A stretch of 64,000 nucleotides of DNA from the NCBI GenBank assembly GCA_963920705.1, contig CAWUCO010000268.1, positions 5,394,001-5,458,000 on the forward strand. The letters are read 5' to 3'. The translations under genes were made by a program, and so were the position numbers. Below the pieces are notes generated by a model that searched no databases, was not told where the DNA came from, and saw only the letters and a list, made by a program, of their open reading frames with translations. This document shows, piece after piece, positions 48,981-61,400 of the stretch (position 1 is the first letter of the stretch; every line of letters starts with the position of its first letter). Source of the stretch: Odiellus spinosus. Its lineage: Eukaryota > Arthropoda > Arachnida > Opiliones > Phalangiidae.

Positions 48981-50590
48981 TTGAATTGGCCATATTTTTC
49001 TTGTTTTTCAACGGATTTTTGAAAACTCTTATTATTTAGACTGTCCATTAATTGCTATTTCGAATGACTTTGTTTTTGTCTAAATTGCAAAAGTGTGACA
49101 AATATAAAATTGGTTAAAATAAAGCAAAACCACTTAAAAATCCAAGATTATTGGATTCAAATGGACACAAAACTTTTGATTTTTAAGCGATTTAGACAAA
49201 ATTAAGACCACTCGAAAGAGCAAATATTGGTCTATCTAAAAAAAACAAAAGTTTGGGAAAATCCGTTGAAAAACATGGAAAATATAGCCAATTCAAAAAA
49301 CACCTAATATCAAAAAGCGAATTTTTAAAATCTGAAATTTGTCTATTTTGATATTGTATGGTTTATTGAATTGGCCATATTTTTCTTGTTTTTCAACGGA
49401 TTTTTGAAAACTCTTATTATTTAGACTGTCCATTAATTTCTCTTTCGAATGACTTTGGTTTTGTCTAAATTGCAAAATTGTGACAAATATAAAATTGGTT
49501 AAAATTAAGCAAAAAGGCTTGAAAATCCAAGATTATTGGATTAAAATGGACACAAAACTTTTGATTTTTAAGCGATTTAGACAAAATTAAGACTACTCGA
49601 AAGAGCAAATATTGGTCTATCTAAAAAACAAGAGTTTTGGAAAATCCGTTGAAAAACATGGAAAATATAGCCAATTCAAAAAACATCTAATATCAAAAAG
49701 CGAATTTTGAAAATCTGAAATTTGACTATTTTGATATTCTATGATTTCTTGAATTGGCCATATTTTTCTTGTTTTTCAACGGATTTTTGAAAACTCTTAT
49801 TATTTAGACTGTCCATTAATTGCTCTTTCGAATGACTTTGGTTTTGTCTAAATTGCAAAATTGTGACAAATATAAAATTGGTTAAAATAAAGCAAAAACA
49901 CTTAAAAATCCAAGATTATTGGATTCAAATGGACACAAAACTTTTGATTTTTAAGCGATTTAGACAAAATTAAGACCACTCGAAAGAGCAAATATTGGTC
50001 TATCTGAAAATCAAGAGTTTTGGAAAATCCGTTGAAAAACAAGAAAAATATGGCCAATTCAATAAATCATACAATATCAAAATAGTCAAATTTCAGATTT
50101 TAAAAATTCGCTTTTTGATATTAGATGTTTTTTGAATTGTCCATATTTTCCATGTTTTTCAACGGATTTTCCAAAACTCTTGATTTTCAGATAGACCAAT
50201 ATTTGTTCTTTCGAGTAGTCTTAATTTTGTCTAAATCGCTTAAAAATACAAAGTTTTGTGTCCATTTTAATCCAATAATCTTGGATTTTTAAGTGTTTTT
50301 GCTTTATTTTAACCAATTTTATATTTGTCACAATTTTGCAATTTAGACAAAACCAAAGTCATTCGAAAGAGCAATTAATGGACAGTCTAAATAACAAGAG
50401 TTTTCAAAAATCCGTTGAAAAACAAGAAAAATATGGCCAATTCAAAAAATTATACAATATCAAAATAGTCAAATTTCAGATTTTAAAAATTCGCTTTTTG
50501 ATATTAGATGCTTTTTGAATTGTCCATTTTTTCCATGTTTTTCAACGGATTTTCCAAAACTCTTGTTTTTTAGATAGACCAATATTTGCT
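48981..50590. repeat. Composite inverted unit (F then R), copy 2
   Basis: The same switches recur at 48981-48988 and 50025-50041, each exactly 1,917 bp after copy 1, with the same private variants. The inversion was therefore made once and then amplified as part of a tandem unit. The copy ends where the third R segment takes a different exit to F at 50821-50828. Confidence 0.88.
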
Positions 50591-50828
50591 CTTTCGAGTG
50601 GTCTTAATTTTGTCTATATCGCTTAAAAATCAAAAGTTTTGTGTCCATTTGAATCCAATAATCTTGGATTTTTAAGTGTTTTTGCTTTATTTTAACAAAT
50701 TTTATATTTGTCACAATTTTGCAATTTAGACAAAACCAAAGTCATTCGAAAGAGCAATTAATGGACAGTCTAAATAACAAGAGTTTTCAAAAATCCGTTG
50801 AAAAACAAGAAAAATATGGCCAATTCAA
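50591..50828 (-). repeat. R satellite remnant ending at switch to F
   Basis: The R monomer runs to 'gccaattcaa' and then continues as F arm 1 ('aaaacatctaatatc'). The switch is within 'caattcaa' at 50821-50828, a position in the arm different from the other R-to-F switches. Confidence 0.85.
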
Positions 50829-53800
50829 AAAACATCTAATATCAAAAAGCGAATTTTGAAAATCTGAAATTTGACTATTTTGATATTGTATGATTTCTTG
50901 AATTGGCCATATTTTTCTTGTTTTTCAACGGATTTTTGAAAACTCTTGTTATTTAGACTGTCCATTAATTGCTCTTTCGAATGACTTTGGTTTTGTCTAA
51001 ATTGCAAAATTGTGACAAATATAAAATTGGTTAAAATAAAGCAAAAACACTTAAAAATCCAAGATTATTGGATTCAAATGGACACAAAACTTTTGATTTT
51101 TAAGCGATATAGACAAAATTAAGACCACTCGAAAGAGCAAATATTGGTCTATCTAAAAAACAAGAGTTTTGGAAAATCCGTTGAAAAACATGGAAAATAT
51201 GGACAATTCAAAAAGCATCTAATATCAAAAAGCGAATTTTTAAAATCTGAAATTTGTCTATTTTGATATTGTATGATTTCTTGAATTGGCCATATTTTTC
51301 TTGTTTTTCAACAGATTTTTGAAAACTCTTGTTATTTAGACTGTCCATTAATTGCTCTTTCGAATGACTTTGGTTTTGTCTAAATTGCAAAATTGTAACA
51401 AATATAAAATTGGTTAAAATAAAGCAAAAACACTTAAAAATCCAAGATTATTGGATTCAAATGGACACAAAACTTTTGATTTTTAAGCGATTTAGACAAA
51501 ATTAAGACCACTCGAAAGAGCAAATATTGGTCTATCTGAAAATCAAGAGTTTTGGAAAATCCGTTGAAAAACATGGAAAATATGGACAATTCAAAAAACA
51601 TCTAATATCAAAAAGCGAATTTTTAAAATCTGAAATTTGACTATTTTGATATTCTATGATTTCTTGAATTGGCCATATTTTTCTTGTTTTTCAACGGATT
51701 TTTGAAAACTCTTATTATTTAGACTGTCCATTAATTGCTCTTTCGAATGACTTTGGTTTTGTCTAAATTGCAAAATTGTGACAAATATAAAATTGGTTAA
51801 AATAAAGCAAAAACACTTAAAAATCCAAGATTATTGGATTCAAATGGACACAAAACTTTTGATTTTTAAGCGATTTAGACAAAATTAAGACTACTCGAAA
51901 TAGCAAATATTGGTCTATCTAAAAAACAAGAGTTTTGGAAAATCCGTTGAAAAACATGGAAAATATAGCCAATTCAAAAAGCATCTAATATCAAAAAGCG
52001 AATTTTGAAAATCTGAAATTTGACTATTTTGATATTAGATGTTTTTTGAATTGGCCATATTTTTCTTGTTTTTCAACGGATTTTTGAAAACTCTTATTAT
52101 TTAGACTGTCCATTAATTGCTCTTTCGAATGACTTTGGTTTTGTCTAAATTGCCAAGACGTGACAAATATAAAATTGGTTAAAATAAAGCAAAAACACTT
52201 AAAAATCCAAGATTATTGGATTCAAATGGACACAAAACTTTTGATTTTTAAGCGATTTAGACAAAATTAAGACCACTCGAAAGAGCAAATATTGGTCTAT
52301 CTAAAAAACAAGAGTTTTGGAAAATCCGTTGAAAAACATGGAAAATATGGACAATTCAAAAAGCATCTAATATCAAAAAGCGAATTTTTAAAATCTGAAA
52401 TTTGACTATTTTGATATTCTATGATTTCTTGAATTGGCCATATTTTTCTTGTTTTTCAACGGATTTTTGAAAATTCTTGTTATTTAGACTGTCCATTAAT
52501 TGCTCTTTCGAATGACTTTGGTTTTGTCTAAATTGCAAAATTGTGACAAATATAACATTGGTTAAAATAAAGCAAAAACACTTAAAAATCCAAGATTATT
52601 GGATTCAAATGGACACAAAACTTTTGATTTTTAAGCGATTTAGAAAAAATTAAGACCACTCGAAAGAGCAAATATTGGTCTATCTAAAAAACAAGAGTTT
52701 TGGAAAATCCGTTGAAAAACATGGAAAATATAGCCAATTCAAAAAACATCTAATATCAAAAAGCGAATTTTTAAAATCTGAAATTTGACTATTTTGATAT
52801 TCTATGATTTCTTGAATTGGCCATTTTTTTCTTGTTTTTCAACGGATTTTTGAAAACTCTTATTATTTAGACTGTCCATTAATTGCTCTTTCGAATGACT
52901 TTGGTTTTGTCTAAATTGCAAAATTGTGACAAATATAAAATTGGTTAAAATAAAGCAAAAACACTTAAAAATCCAAGATTATTGGATTCAAATGGACACA
53001 AAACTTTTGATTTTTAAGCGATTTAGACAAAATTAAGACTACTCGAAAGAGCAAATATTGGTCTATCTAAAAAACAAGAGTTTTGGAAAATCCGTTGAAA
53101 AACATGGAAAATATGGACAATTCAAAAAACATCTAATATCAAAAAGCGAATTTTGAAAATCTGAAATTTGACTATTTTGATATTGTATGGTTTCTCGAAT
53201 TGGCCATATTTTTCTTGTTTTTCAACGGATTTTTGAAAACTCTTGTTATTTAGACTGTCCATTAATTGCTCTTTCGAATGACTTTGGTTTTGTCTAAATT
53301 GCAAAATTGTGACAAATATAAAATTGGTTAAAATTACGCAAAAACACTTAAAAATCCAAGATTATTGGATTAAAATGGACACAAAACTTTTTATTTTTAA
53401 GAGATTTAGACAAAATTAAGACCACTCGAAAGAGCAAATATTGGTCTATCTAAAAAACAAGAGTTTTGGAAAATCCGTTGAAAAACATGGAAAATATAGC
53501 CAATTCAAAAAACATCTAATATCAAAAAGCGAATTTTGAAAATCTGAAATTTGACTATTTTGATATTCTATGATTTCTTGAATTGGCCATATTTTTCTTG
53601 TTTTTCAACGGATTTTTGAAAACTCTTATTATTTAGACTGTCCATTAATTGCTCTTTCGAATGACTTTGGTTATGTCTAAATTGCAAAATTGTGACAAAT
53701 ATAAAATTGTTTAAAATTAAGCAAAAACACTTAAAAATCCAAGATTATTGGATTCAAATGGACACAAAACTTTTGATTTTTAAGCGATTTAGACAAAATT

Positions 53801-55008
53801 AAGACCACTCGAAAGAGCAAATATTGGTCTATCTAAAAAACAAGAGTTTTGGAAAATCCGTTGAAAAACATGGAAAATATAGCCAATTCAAAAAGCATCT
53901 AATATCAAAAAGCGAATTTTGAAAATCTGAAATTTGACTATTTTGATATTAGATGTTTTTTGAATTGGCCATATTTTTCTTGTTTTTCAACGGATTTTTG
54001 AAAACTCTTATTATTTAGACTGTCCATTAATTGCTCTTTCGAATGACTTTGGTTTTGTCTAAATTGCCAAGACGTGACAAATATAAAATTGGTTAAAATA
54101 AAGCAAAAACACTTAAAAATCCAAGATTATTGGATTCAAATGGACACAAAACTTTTGATTTTTAAGCGATTTAGACAAAATTAAGACTACTCGAAAGAGC
54201 AAATATTGGTCTATCTAAAAAACAAGAGTTTTGGAAAATCCGTTGAAAAACATGGAAAATATGGACAATTCAAAAAAACATCTAATATCAAAAAGCGAAT
54301 TTTGAAAATCTGAAATTTGACTATTTTGATATTGTATGGTTTCTCGAATTGGCCATATTTTTCTTGTTTTTCAACGGATTTTTGAAAACTCTTGTTATTT
54401 AGACTGTCCATTAATTGCTCTTTCGAATGACTTTGGTTTTGTCTAAATTGCAAAATTGTGACAAATATAAAATTGGTTAAAATTAAGCAAAAACACTTAA
54501 AAATCCAAGATTATTGGATTAAAATGGACACAAAACTTTTTATTTTTAAGAGATTTAGACAAAATTAAGACCACTCGAAAGAGCAAATATTGGTCTATCT
54601 GAAAATCAAGAGTTTTGGAAAATCCGTTGAAAAACATGGAAAATATGGACAATTCAAAAAGCATCTAATATCAAAAAGCGAATTTTTAAAATCTGAAATT
54701 TGACTATTTTGATATTGTATGGTTTCTTGAATTGGCCATATTTTTCTTGTTTTTCAACGGATTTTTGAAAACTCTTATTATTTAGAATGTCCATTAATTG
54801 CTCTTTCGAATGACTTTGGTTTTGTCTAAATTGCAAAATTGTGACAAATATAAAATTGGTTAAAATAAAGCAAAAACACTTAAAAATCCAAGATTATTGG
54901 ATTCAAATGGACACAAAACTTTTGATTTTTAAGCGATTTAGACAAAATTAAGACCACTCGAAAGAGCAAATATTGGTCTATCTGAAAATCAAGAGTTTTG
55001 GAAAATCC

Positions 55009-55117
55009 GTTGAAAAACAAGAAAAATATGGCCAATTCAAGAAATCATACAATATCAAAATAGTCAAATTTCAGAATTTAAAAATTCGCTTTTTGATATT
55101 AGATGTTTTTTGAATTG
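55009..55117 (-). repeat. Inverted palindrome core, copy 1
   Basis: Only the inner part of the palindrome is reversed: F up to 'ccgttgaaaaaca', then R sequence (agaaaaatatggcc ... gatattagatg), then F again from 'ttgaattggcc'. Flanking spacers keep F orientation. It carries the private variant 'cagaatttaaaa'. Confidence 0.85.
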
Positions 55118-56539
55118 GCCATATTTTTCTTGTTTTTCAACGGATTTTTGAAAACTCTTATTATTTAGAATGTCCATTAATTGCTCTTTCGAATGACTTT
55201 GGTTTTGTCTAAATTGCCAAGACGTGACAAATATAAAATTGGTTAAAATAAAGCAAAAACACTTAAAAATCCAAGATTATTGGATTCAAATGGACACAAA
55301 ACTTTTGATTTTTAAGCGATTTAGACAAAATTAAGACCACTCGAAAGAGCAAATATTGGTCTATCTGAAAATCAAGAGTTTTGGAAAATCCGTTGAAAAA
55401 CATGGAAAATATGGACAATTCAAAAAACATCTAATATCAAAAAGCGAATTTTTAAAATCTGAAATTTGACTATTTTGATATTCTATGATTTCTTGTATTG
55501 GCCATATTTTCTTGTTTTTCAACGGATTTTTGAAAACTCTTGTTATTTAGACTGTCCATTAATTGCTCTTTCGAATGACTTTGGTTTTGTCTAAATTGCA
55601 AAATTGTGACAAATATAAAATTGGTTAAAATAAAGCAAAAACACTTAAAAATCCAAGATTATTGGATTAAAATGGACACAAAACTTTTGATTTTTAAGCG
55701 ATTTAGACAAAATTAAGACTACTCGAAAGAGCAAATATTGGTCTATCTAAAAAACAAGAGTTTTGAAAAACCCGTTGAAAAACATGGAAAATATAGCCAA
55801 TTCAAAAAACATCTAATATCAAAAAGCGAATTTTGAAAATCTGAAATTTGACTATTTTGATATTCTATGATTTCTTGAATTGGCCATATTTTTCTTGTTT
55901 TTCAACGGATTTTTGAAAACTCTTATTATTTAGACTGTCCATTAATTGCTCTTTCGAATGACTTTGGTTTTGTCTAAATTGCAAAATTGTGACAAATATA
56001 AAATTGGTTAAAATAAAGCAAAAACACTTAAAAATCCAAGATTATTGGATTAAAATGGACACAAAACTTTTGATTTTTAAGCGATTTAGACAAAATTAAG
56101 ACTACTCGAAAGAGCAAATATTGGTCTATCTAAAAAACAAGAGTTTTGGAAAATCCGTTGAAAAACATGGAAAATATGGACAATTCAAAAAGCATCTAAT
56201 ATCAAAAAGCGAATTTTTAAAATCTGAAATTTGACTATTTTGATATTGTATGGTTTCTTGAATTGGCCATATTTTTCTTGTTTTTCAACGGATTTTTGAA
56301 AACTCTTATTATTTAGAATGTCCATTAATTGCTCTTTCGAATGACTTTGGTTTTGTCTAAATTGCAAAATTGTGACAAATATAAAATTGGTTAAAATAAA
56401 GCAAAAACACTTAAAAATCCAAGATTATTGGATTCAAATGGACACAAAACTTTTGATTTTTAAGCGATTTAGACAAAATTAAGACCACTCGAAAGAGCAA
56501 ATATTGGTCTATCTGAAAATCAAGAGTTTTGGAAAATCC

Positions 56540-56648
56540 GTTGAAAAACAAGAAAAATATGGCCAATTCAAGAAATCATACAATATCAAAATAGTCAAAT
56601 TTCAGAATTTAAAAATTCGCTTTTTGATATTAGATGTTTTTTGAATTG
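56540..56648 (-). repeat. Inverted palindrome core, copy 2
   Basis: Identical arrangement to 55009-55117 with the same private variant, 1,531 bp downstream, carried by the four-monomer higher-order repeat. Confidence 0.85.
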
Positions 56649-58463
56649 GCCATATTTTTCTTGTTTTTCAACGGATTTTTGAAAACTCTTATTATTTAGA
56701 ATGTCCATTAATTGCTCTTTCGAATGACTTTGGTTTTGTCTAAATTGCCAAGACGTGACAAATATAAAATTGGTTAAAATAAAGCAAAAACACTTAAAAA
56801 TCCAAGATTATTGGATTCAAATGGACACAAAACTTTTGATTTTTAAGCGATTTAGACAAAATTAAGACCACTCGAAAGAGCAAATATTGGTCTATCTGAA
56901 AATCAAGAGTTTTGGAAAATCCGTTGAAAAACATGGAAAATATGGACAATTCAAAAAACATCTAATATCAAAAAGCGAATTTTTAAAATCTGAAATTTGA
57001 CTATTTTGATATTCTATGATTTCTTGTATTGGCCATATTTTCTTGTTTTTCAACGGATTTTTGAAAACTCTTGTTATTTAGACTGTCCATTAATTGCTCT
57101 TTCGAATGACTTTGGTTTTGTCTAAATTGCAAAATTGTGACAAATATAAAATTGGTTAAAATAAAGCAAAAACACTTAAAAATCCAAGATTATTGGATTA
57201 AAATGGACACAAAACTTTTGATTTTTAAGCGATTTAGACAAAATTAAGACTACTCGAAAGAGCAAATATTGGTCTATCTAAAAAACAAGAGTTTTGAAAA
57301 ACCCGTTGAAAAACATGGAAAATATAGCCAATTCAAAAAACATCTAATATCAAAAAGCGAATTTTGAAAATCTGAAATTTGACTATTTTGATATTCTATG
57401 ATTTCTTGAATTGGCCATATTTTTCTTGTTTTTCAACGGATTTTTGAAAACTCTTATTATTTAGACTGTCCATTAATTGCTCTTTCGAATGACTTTGGTT
57501 TTGTCTAAATTGCAAAATTGTGACAAATATAAAATTGGTTAAAATTAAGCAAAAACACTTAAAAATCCAAGATTATTGGATTATAATGGACACAAAACTT
57601 TTGATTTTTAAGCGATTTAGACAAAATTAAGACCACTCGAAAGAGCAAATATTGGTCTCTCTAAAAAACAAGAGTTTTGGAAAATCCGTTGAAAAACATG
57701 GAAAATATGGACAATTCAAAAAACATCTAATATCAAAAAGCGAATTTTTAAAATCTGAAATTTGACTATTTTGATATTCTATGATTTCTTGAATTGGCCA
57801 TATTTTCTTGTTTTTCAACGGATTTTTGAAAACTCTTGTTATTTAGACTGTCCATTAATTGCTCTTTCGAATGACTTTGGTTTTGTCTAAATTGCAAAAT
57901 TGTGACAAATATAAAATTGGTTAAAATAAAGCAAAAACACTTAAAAATCCAAGATTATTGGATTAAAATGGACACAAAACTTTTGATTTTTAAGCGATTT
58001 AGACAAAATTAAGACTACTCGAAAGAGCAAATATTGGTCTATCTAAAAAACAAGAGTTTTGGAAAACCCGTTGAAAAACATGGAAAATATAGCCAATTCA
58101 AAAAACATCTAATATCAAAAAGCGAATTTTGAAAATCTGAAATTTGACTATTTTGATATTCTATGATTTCTTGAATTGGCCATATTTTTCTTGTTTTTCA
58201 ACGGATTTTTGAAAACTCTTATTATTTAGACTGTCCATTAATTGCTCTTTCGAATGACTTTGGTTTTGTCTAAATTGCAAAATTGTGACAAATATAAAAT
58301 TGGTTAAAATAAAGCAAAAACACTTAAAAATCCAAGATTATTGGATTCAAATGGACACAAAACTTTTGATTTTTAAGCGATTTAGACAAAATTAAGACCA
58401 CTCGAAAGAGCAAATATTGGTCTATCTGAAAATCAAGAGTTTTGGAAAATCCGTTTAAAAACA

Positions 58464-61400
58464 AGAAAAATATGGCCAATTCAAGAAATCATAGAATATC
58501 AAAATAGTCAAATTTCAGATTTTAAAAATTCGCTTTTTGATATTAGATGTTTTTTGAATTGGCTATATTTTCCATGTTTTTCAACGGATTTTCCAAAACT
58601 CTTGTTTTTTAGATAGACCTATATTTGCTCTTTCGAGTGGTCTTAATTTTGTCTAAATCGCTTAAAAATCAAAAGTTTTGTGTCCATTTGAATCCAATAA
58701 TCTAAGATTTTTAAGCGTTTTTGCTTAATTTTAACCAATTTTATATTTGTCACAATTTTGCAATTTAGACAAAACCAAAGTCATTTGAAAGAGCAATTAA
58801 TGGACAGTCTAAATAATAAGAGTTTTCAAAAATCCGTTGAAAAACAAGAAAAATATGGTCAATTCAAGAAATCATAGAATATCAAAATAGTCAAATTTCA
58901 GATTTTAAAAATTCGCTTTTTGATATTAGATGTTTTTTGAATTGTCCATATTTTCCATGTTTTTCAACGGATTTTCCAAAACTCTTGATTTTCAGATAGA
59001 CCAATATTTGCTCTTTCGAGTGGTCTTAATTTTGTCTAAATCGCTTAAAAATCAAAAGTTTTGTGTCCATTTGAATCCAATAATCTTGGATTTTTAAGCG
59101 TTTTTGCTTAATTTTAACCAATTTTATATTTGTCACAATTTTGCAATTTAGACAAAACCAAAGTCATTCGAAAGAGCAATTAATGGACAGTCTAAATAAT
59201 AAGAGTTTTCAAAAATCCGTTGAAAAACAAGAAAAATATGGCCAATTCAAGAAATCATAGAATATCAAAATAGTCAAATTTCAGATTTTCAAAATTCGCT
59301 TTTTGATATTAGATGCTTTTTGAATTGTCCATATTTTCCATGTTTTTCAACGGATTTTCCAAAACTCTTGATTTTCAGATAGACCAATATTTGCTCTTTC
59401 GAGTGGTCTTAATGTTGTCTAAATCGCTTAAAAATCAAAAGTTTTGTGTCCATTTGAATCCAATAATCTTGGATTTTTAAGTGTTTTTGCTTTATTTTAA
59501 CCAATTTTATATTTGTCACAATTTTGCAATTTAGACAAAACCAAAGTCATTCGAAAGAGCAATTAATGGACAGTCTAAATAACAAGAGTTTTCAAAAATC
59601 CGTTGAAAAACAAGAAAAATATGGCCAATTCAAGAAATCATACAATTTAAAAATAGTCAAATTTCAGATTTTAAAAATTCGCTTTTTGATATTAGATGCT
59701 TTTTGAATTGTCCATATTTACCATGTTTTTCAACGGATCTTCCAAAACTCTTGATTTTCAGATAGACCAATATTTGCTCTTTCGAGTGGTCTTAATTTTG
59801 TCTAAATCGCTTAAAAATCAAAAGTTTTGTGTCCATTTGAATCCAATAATCTTGGATTTTTAAGTGTTTTTGCTTTATTTTAACCAATTTTATATTTGTC
59901 ACGTCTTGGCAATTTAGACAAAACCAAAGTCATTCGAAAGAGCAATTAATGGACAGTCTAAATAACAAGAGTTTTCAAAAATCCGTTGAAAAACAAGAAA
60001 AATATGGTCAATTCAAGAAATCATAGAATATCAAAATAGTCAAATTTCAGATTTTAAAAATTCGCTTTTTGATATTAGATGTTTTTTGAATTGTCCATAT
60101 TTTCCATGTTTTTCAACGGATTTTCCAAAACTCTTGATTTTCAGATAGACCAATATTTGCTCTTTCGAGTGGTCTTAATTTTGTCTAAATCGCTTAAAAA
60201 TCAAAAGTTTTGTGTCCATTTGAATCCAATAATCTTGGATTTTTAAGCGTTTTTGCTTAATTTTAACCAATTTTATATTTGTCACAATTTTGCAATTTAG
60301 ACAAAACCAAAGTCATTCGAAAGAGCAATTAATGGACAGTCTAAATAATAAGAGTTTTCAAAAATCCGTTGAAAAACAAGAAAAATATGGCCAATTCAAG
60401 AAATCATAGAATATCAAAATAGTCAAATTTCAGATTTTCAAAATTCGCTTTTTGATATTAGATGCTTTTTGAATTGTCCATATTTTCCATGTTTTTCAAC
60501 GGATTTTCCAAAACTCTTGATTTTCAGATAGACCAATATTTGCTCTTTCGAGTGGTCTTAATGTTGTCTAAATCGCTTAAAAATCAAAAGTTTTGTGTCC
60601 ATTTGAATCCAATAATCTTGGATTTTTAAGTGTTTTTGCTTTATTTTAACCAATTTTATATTTGTCACAATTTTGCAATTTAGACAAAACCAAAGTCATT
60701 CGAAAGAGCAATTAATGGACAGTCTAAATAACAAGAGTTTTCAAAAATCCGTTGAAAAACAAGAAAAATATGGCCAATTCAAGAAATCATACAATTTAAA
60801 AATAGTCAAATTTCAGATTTTAAAAATTCGCTTTTTGATATTAGATGCTTTTTGAATTGTCCATATTTTCCATGTTTTTCAACGGATCTTCCAAAACTCT
60901 TGATTTTCAGATAGACCAATATTTGCTCTTTCGAGTGGTCTTAATTTTGTCTAAATCGCTTAAAAATCAAAAGTTTTGTGTCCATTTGAATCCAATAATC
61001 TTGGATTTTTAAGTGTTTTTGCTTTATTTTAACCAATTGTATATTTGTCACAATTTTGCAATTTAGACAAAACCAAAGTCATTCGAAAGAGCAATTAATG
61101 GACAGTCTAAATAATAAGAGTTTTCAAAAATCCGTTGAAAAACAAGAAAAATATGGCCAATTCAAGAAATCATAGAATATCAAAATAGTCAAATTTCAGA
61201 TTTTAAAAATTCGCTTTTTGATATTAGATGTTTTTTGAATTGGCTATATTTTCCATGTTTTTCAACGGATTTTCGAAAACTCTTGATTTTCAGATAGACC
61301 AATATTTGCTCTTTCGAGTAGTCTTAATTTTGTCTAAATCGCTTAAAAATCAAAAGTTTTGTGTCCATTTGAATCCAATAATCTTGGATTTTTAAGTGTT

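Larger units (their letters stand above)
50829..58446 (+). repeat. 383-bp satellite array, F orientation, right block
   Basis: This is about 20 monomers. 'gatattagatgttttttgaattgg' type centres at about 52031 and 53945 are 1,914 bp apart and carry about 20 bp converted from arm 1, so a five-monomer unit is repeated. From 54.65 kb a 1,531-bp four-monomer unit repeats (54654 and 56185), including the inverted cores listed separately. I see no gene. Confidence 0.95.

Noticed and set aside
40380-60855. Recurring 60-64-codon open frames as small protein genes
   Set aside because: They follow the repeat unit, occur in both orientations with the array, and are closed by a single common variant in most other monomers. 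There is no signal peptide, domain or independent promoter. I keep them only as an observation.
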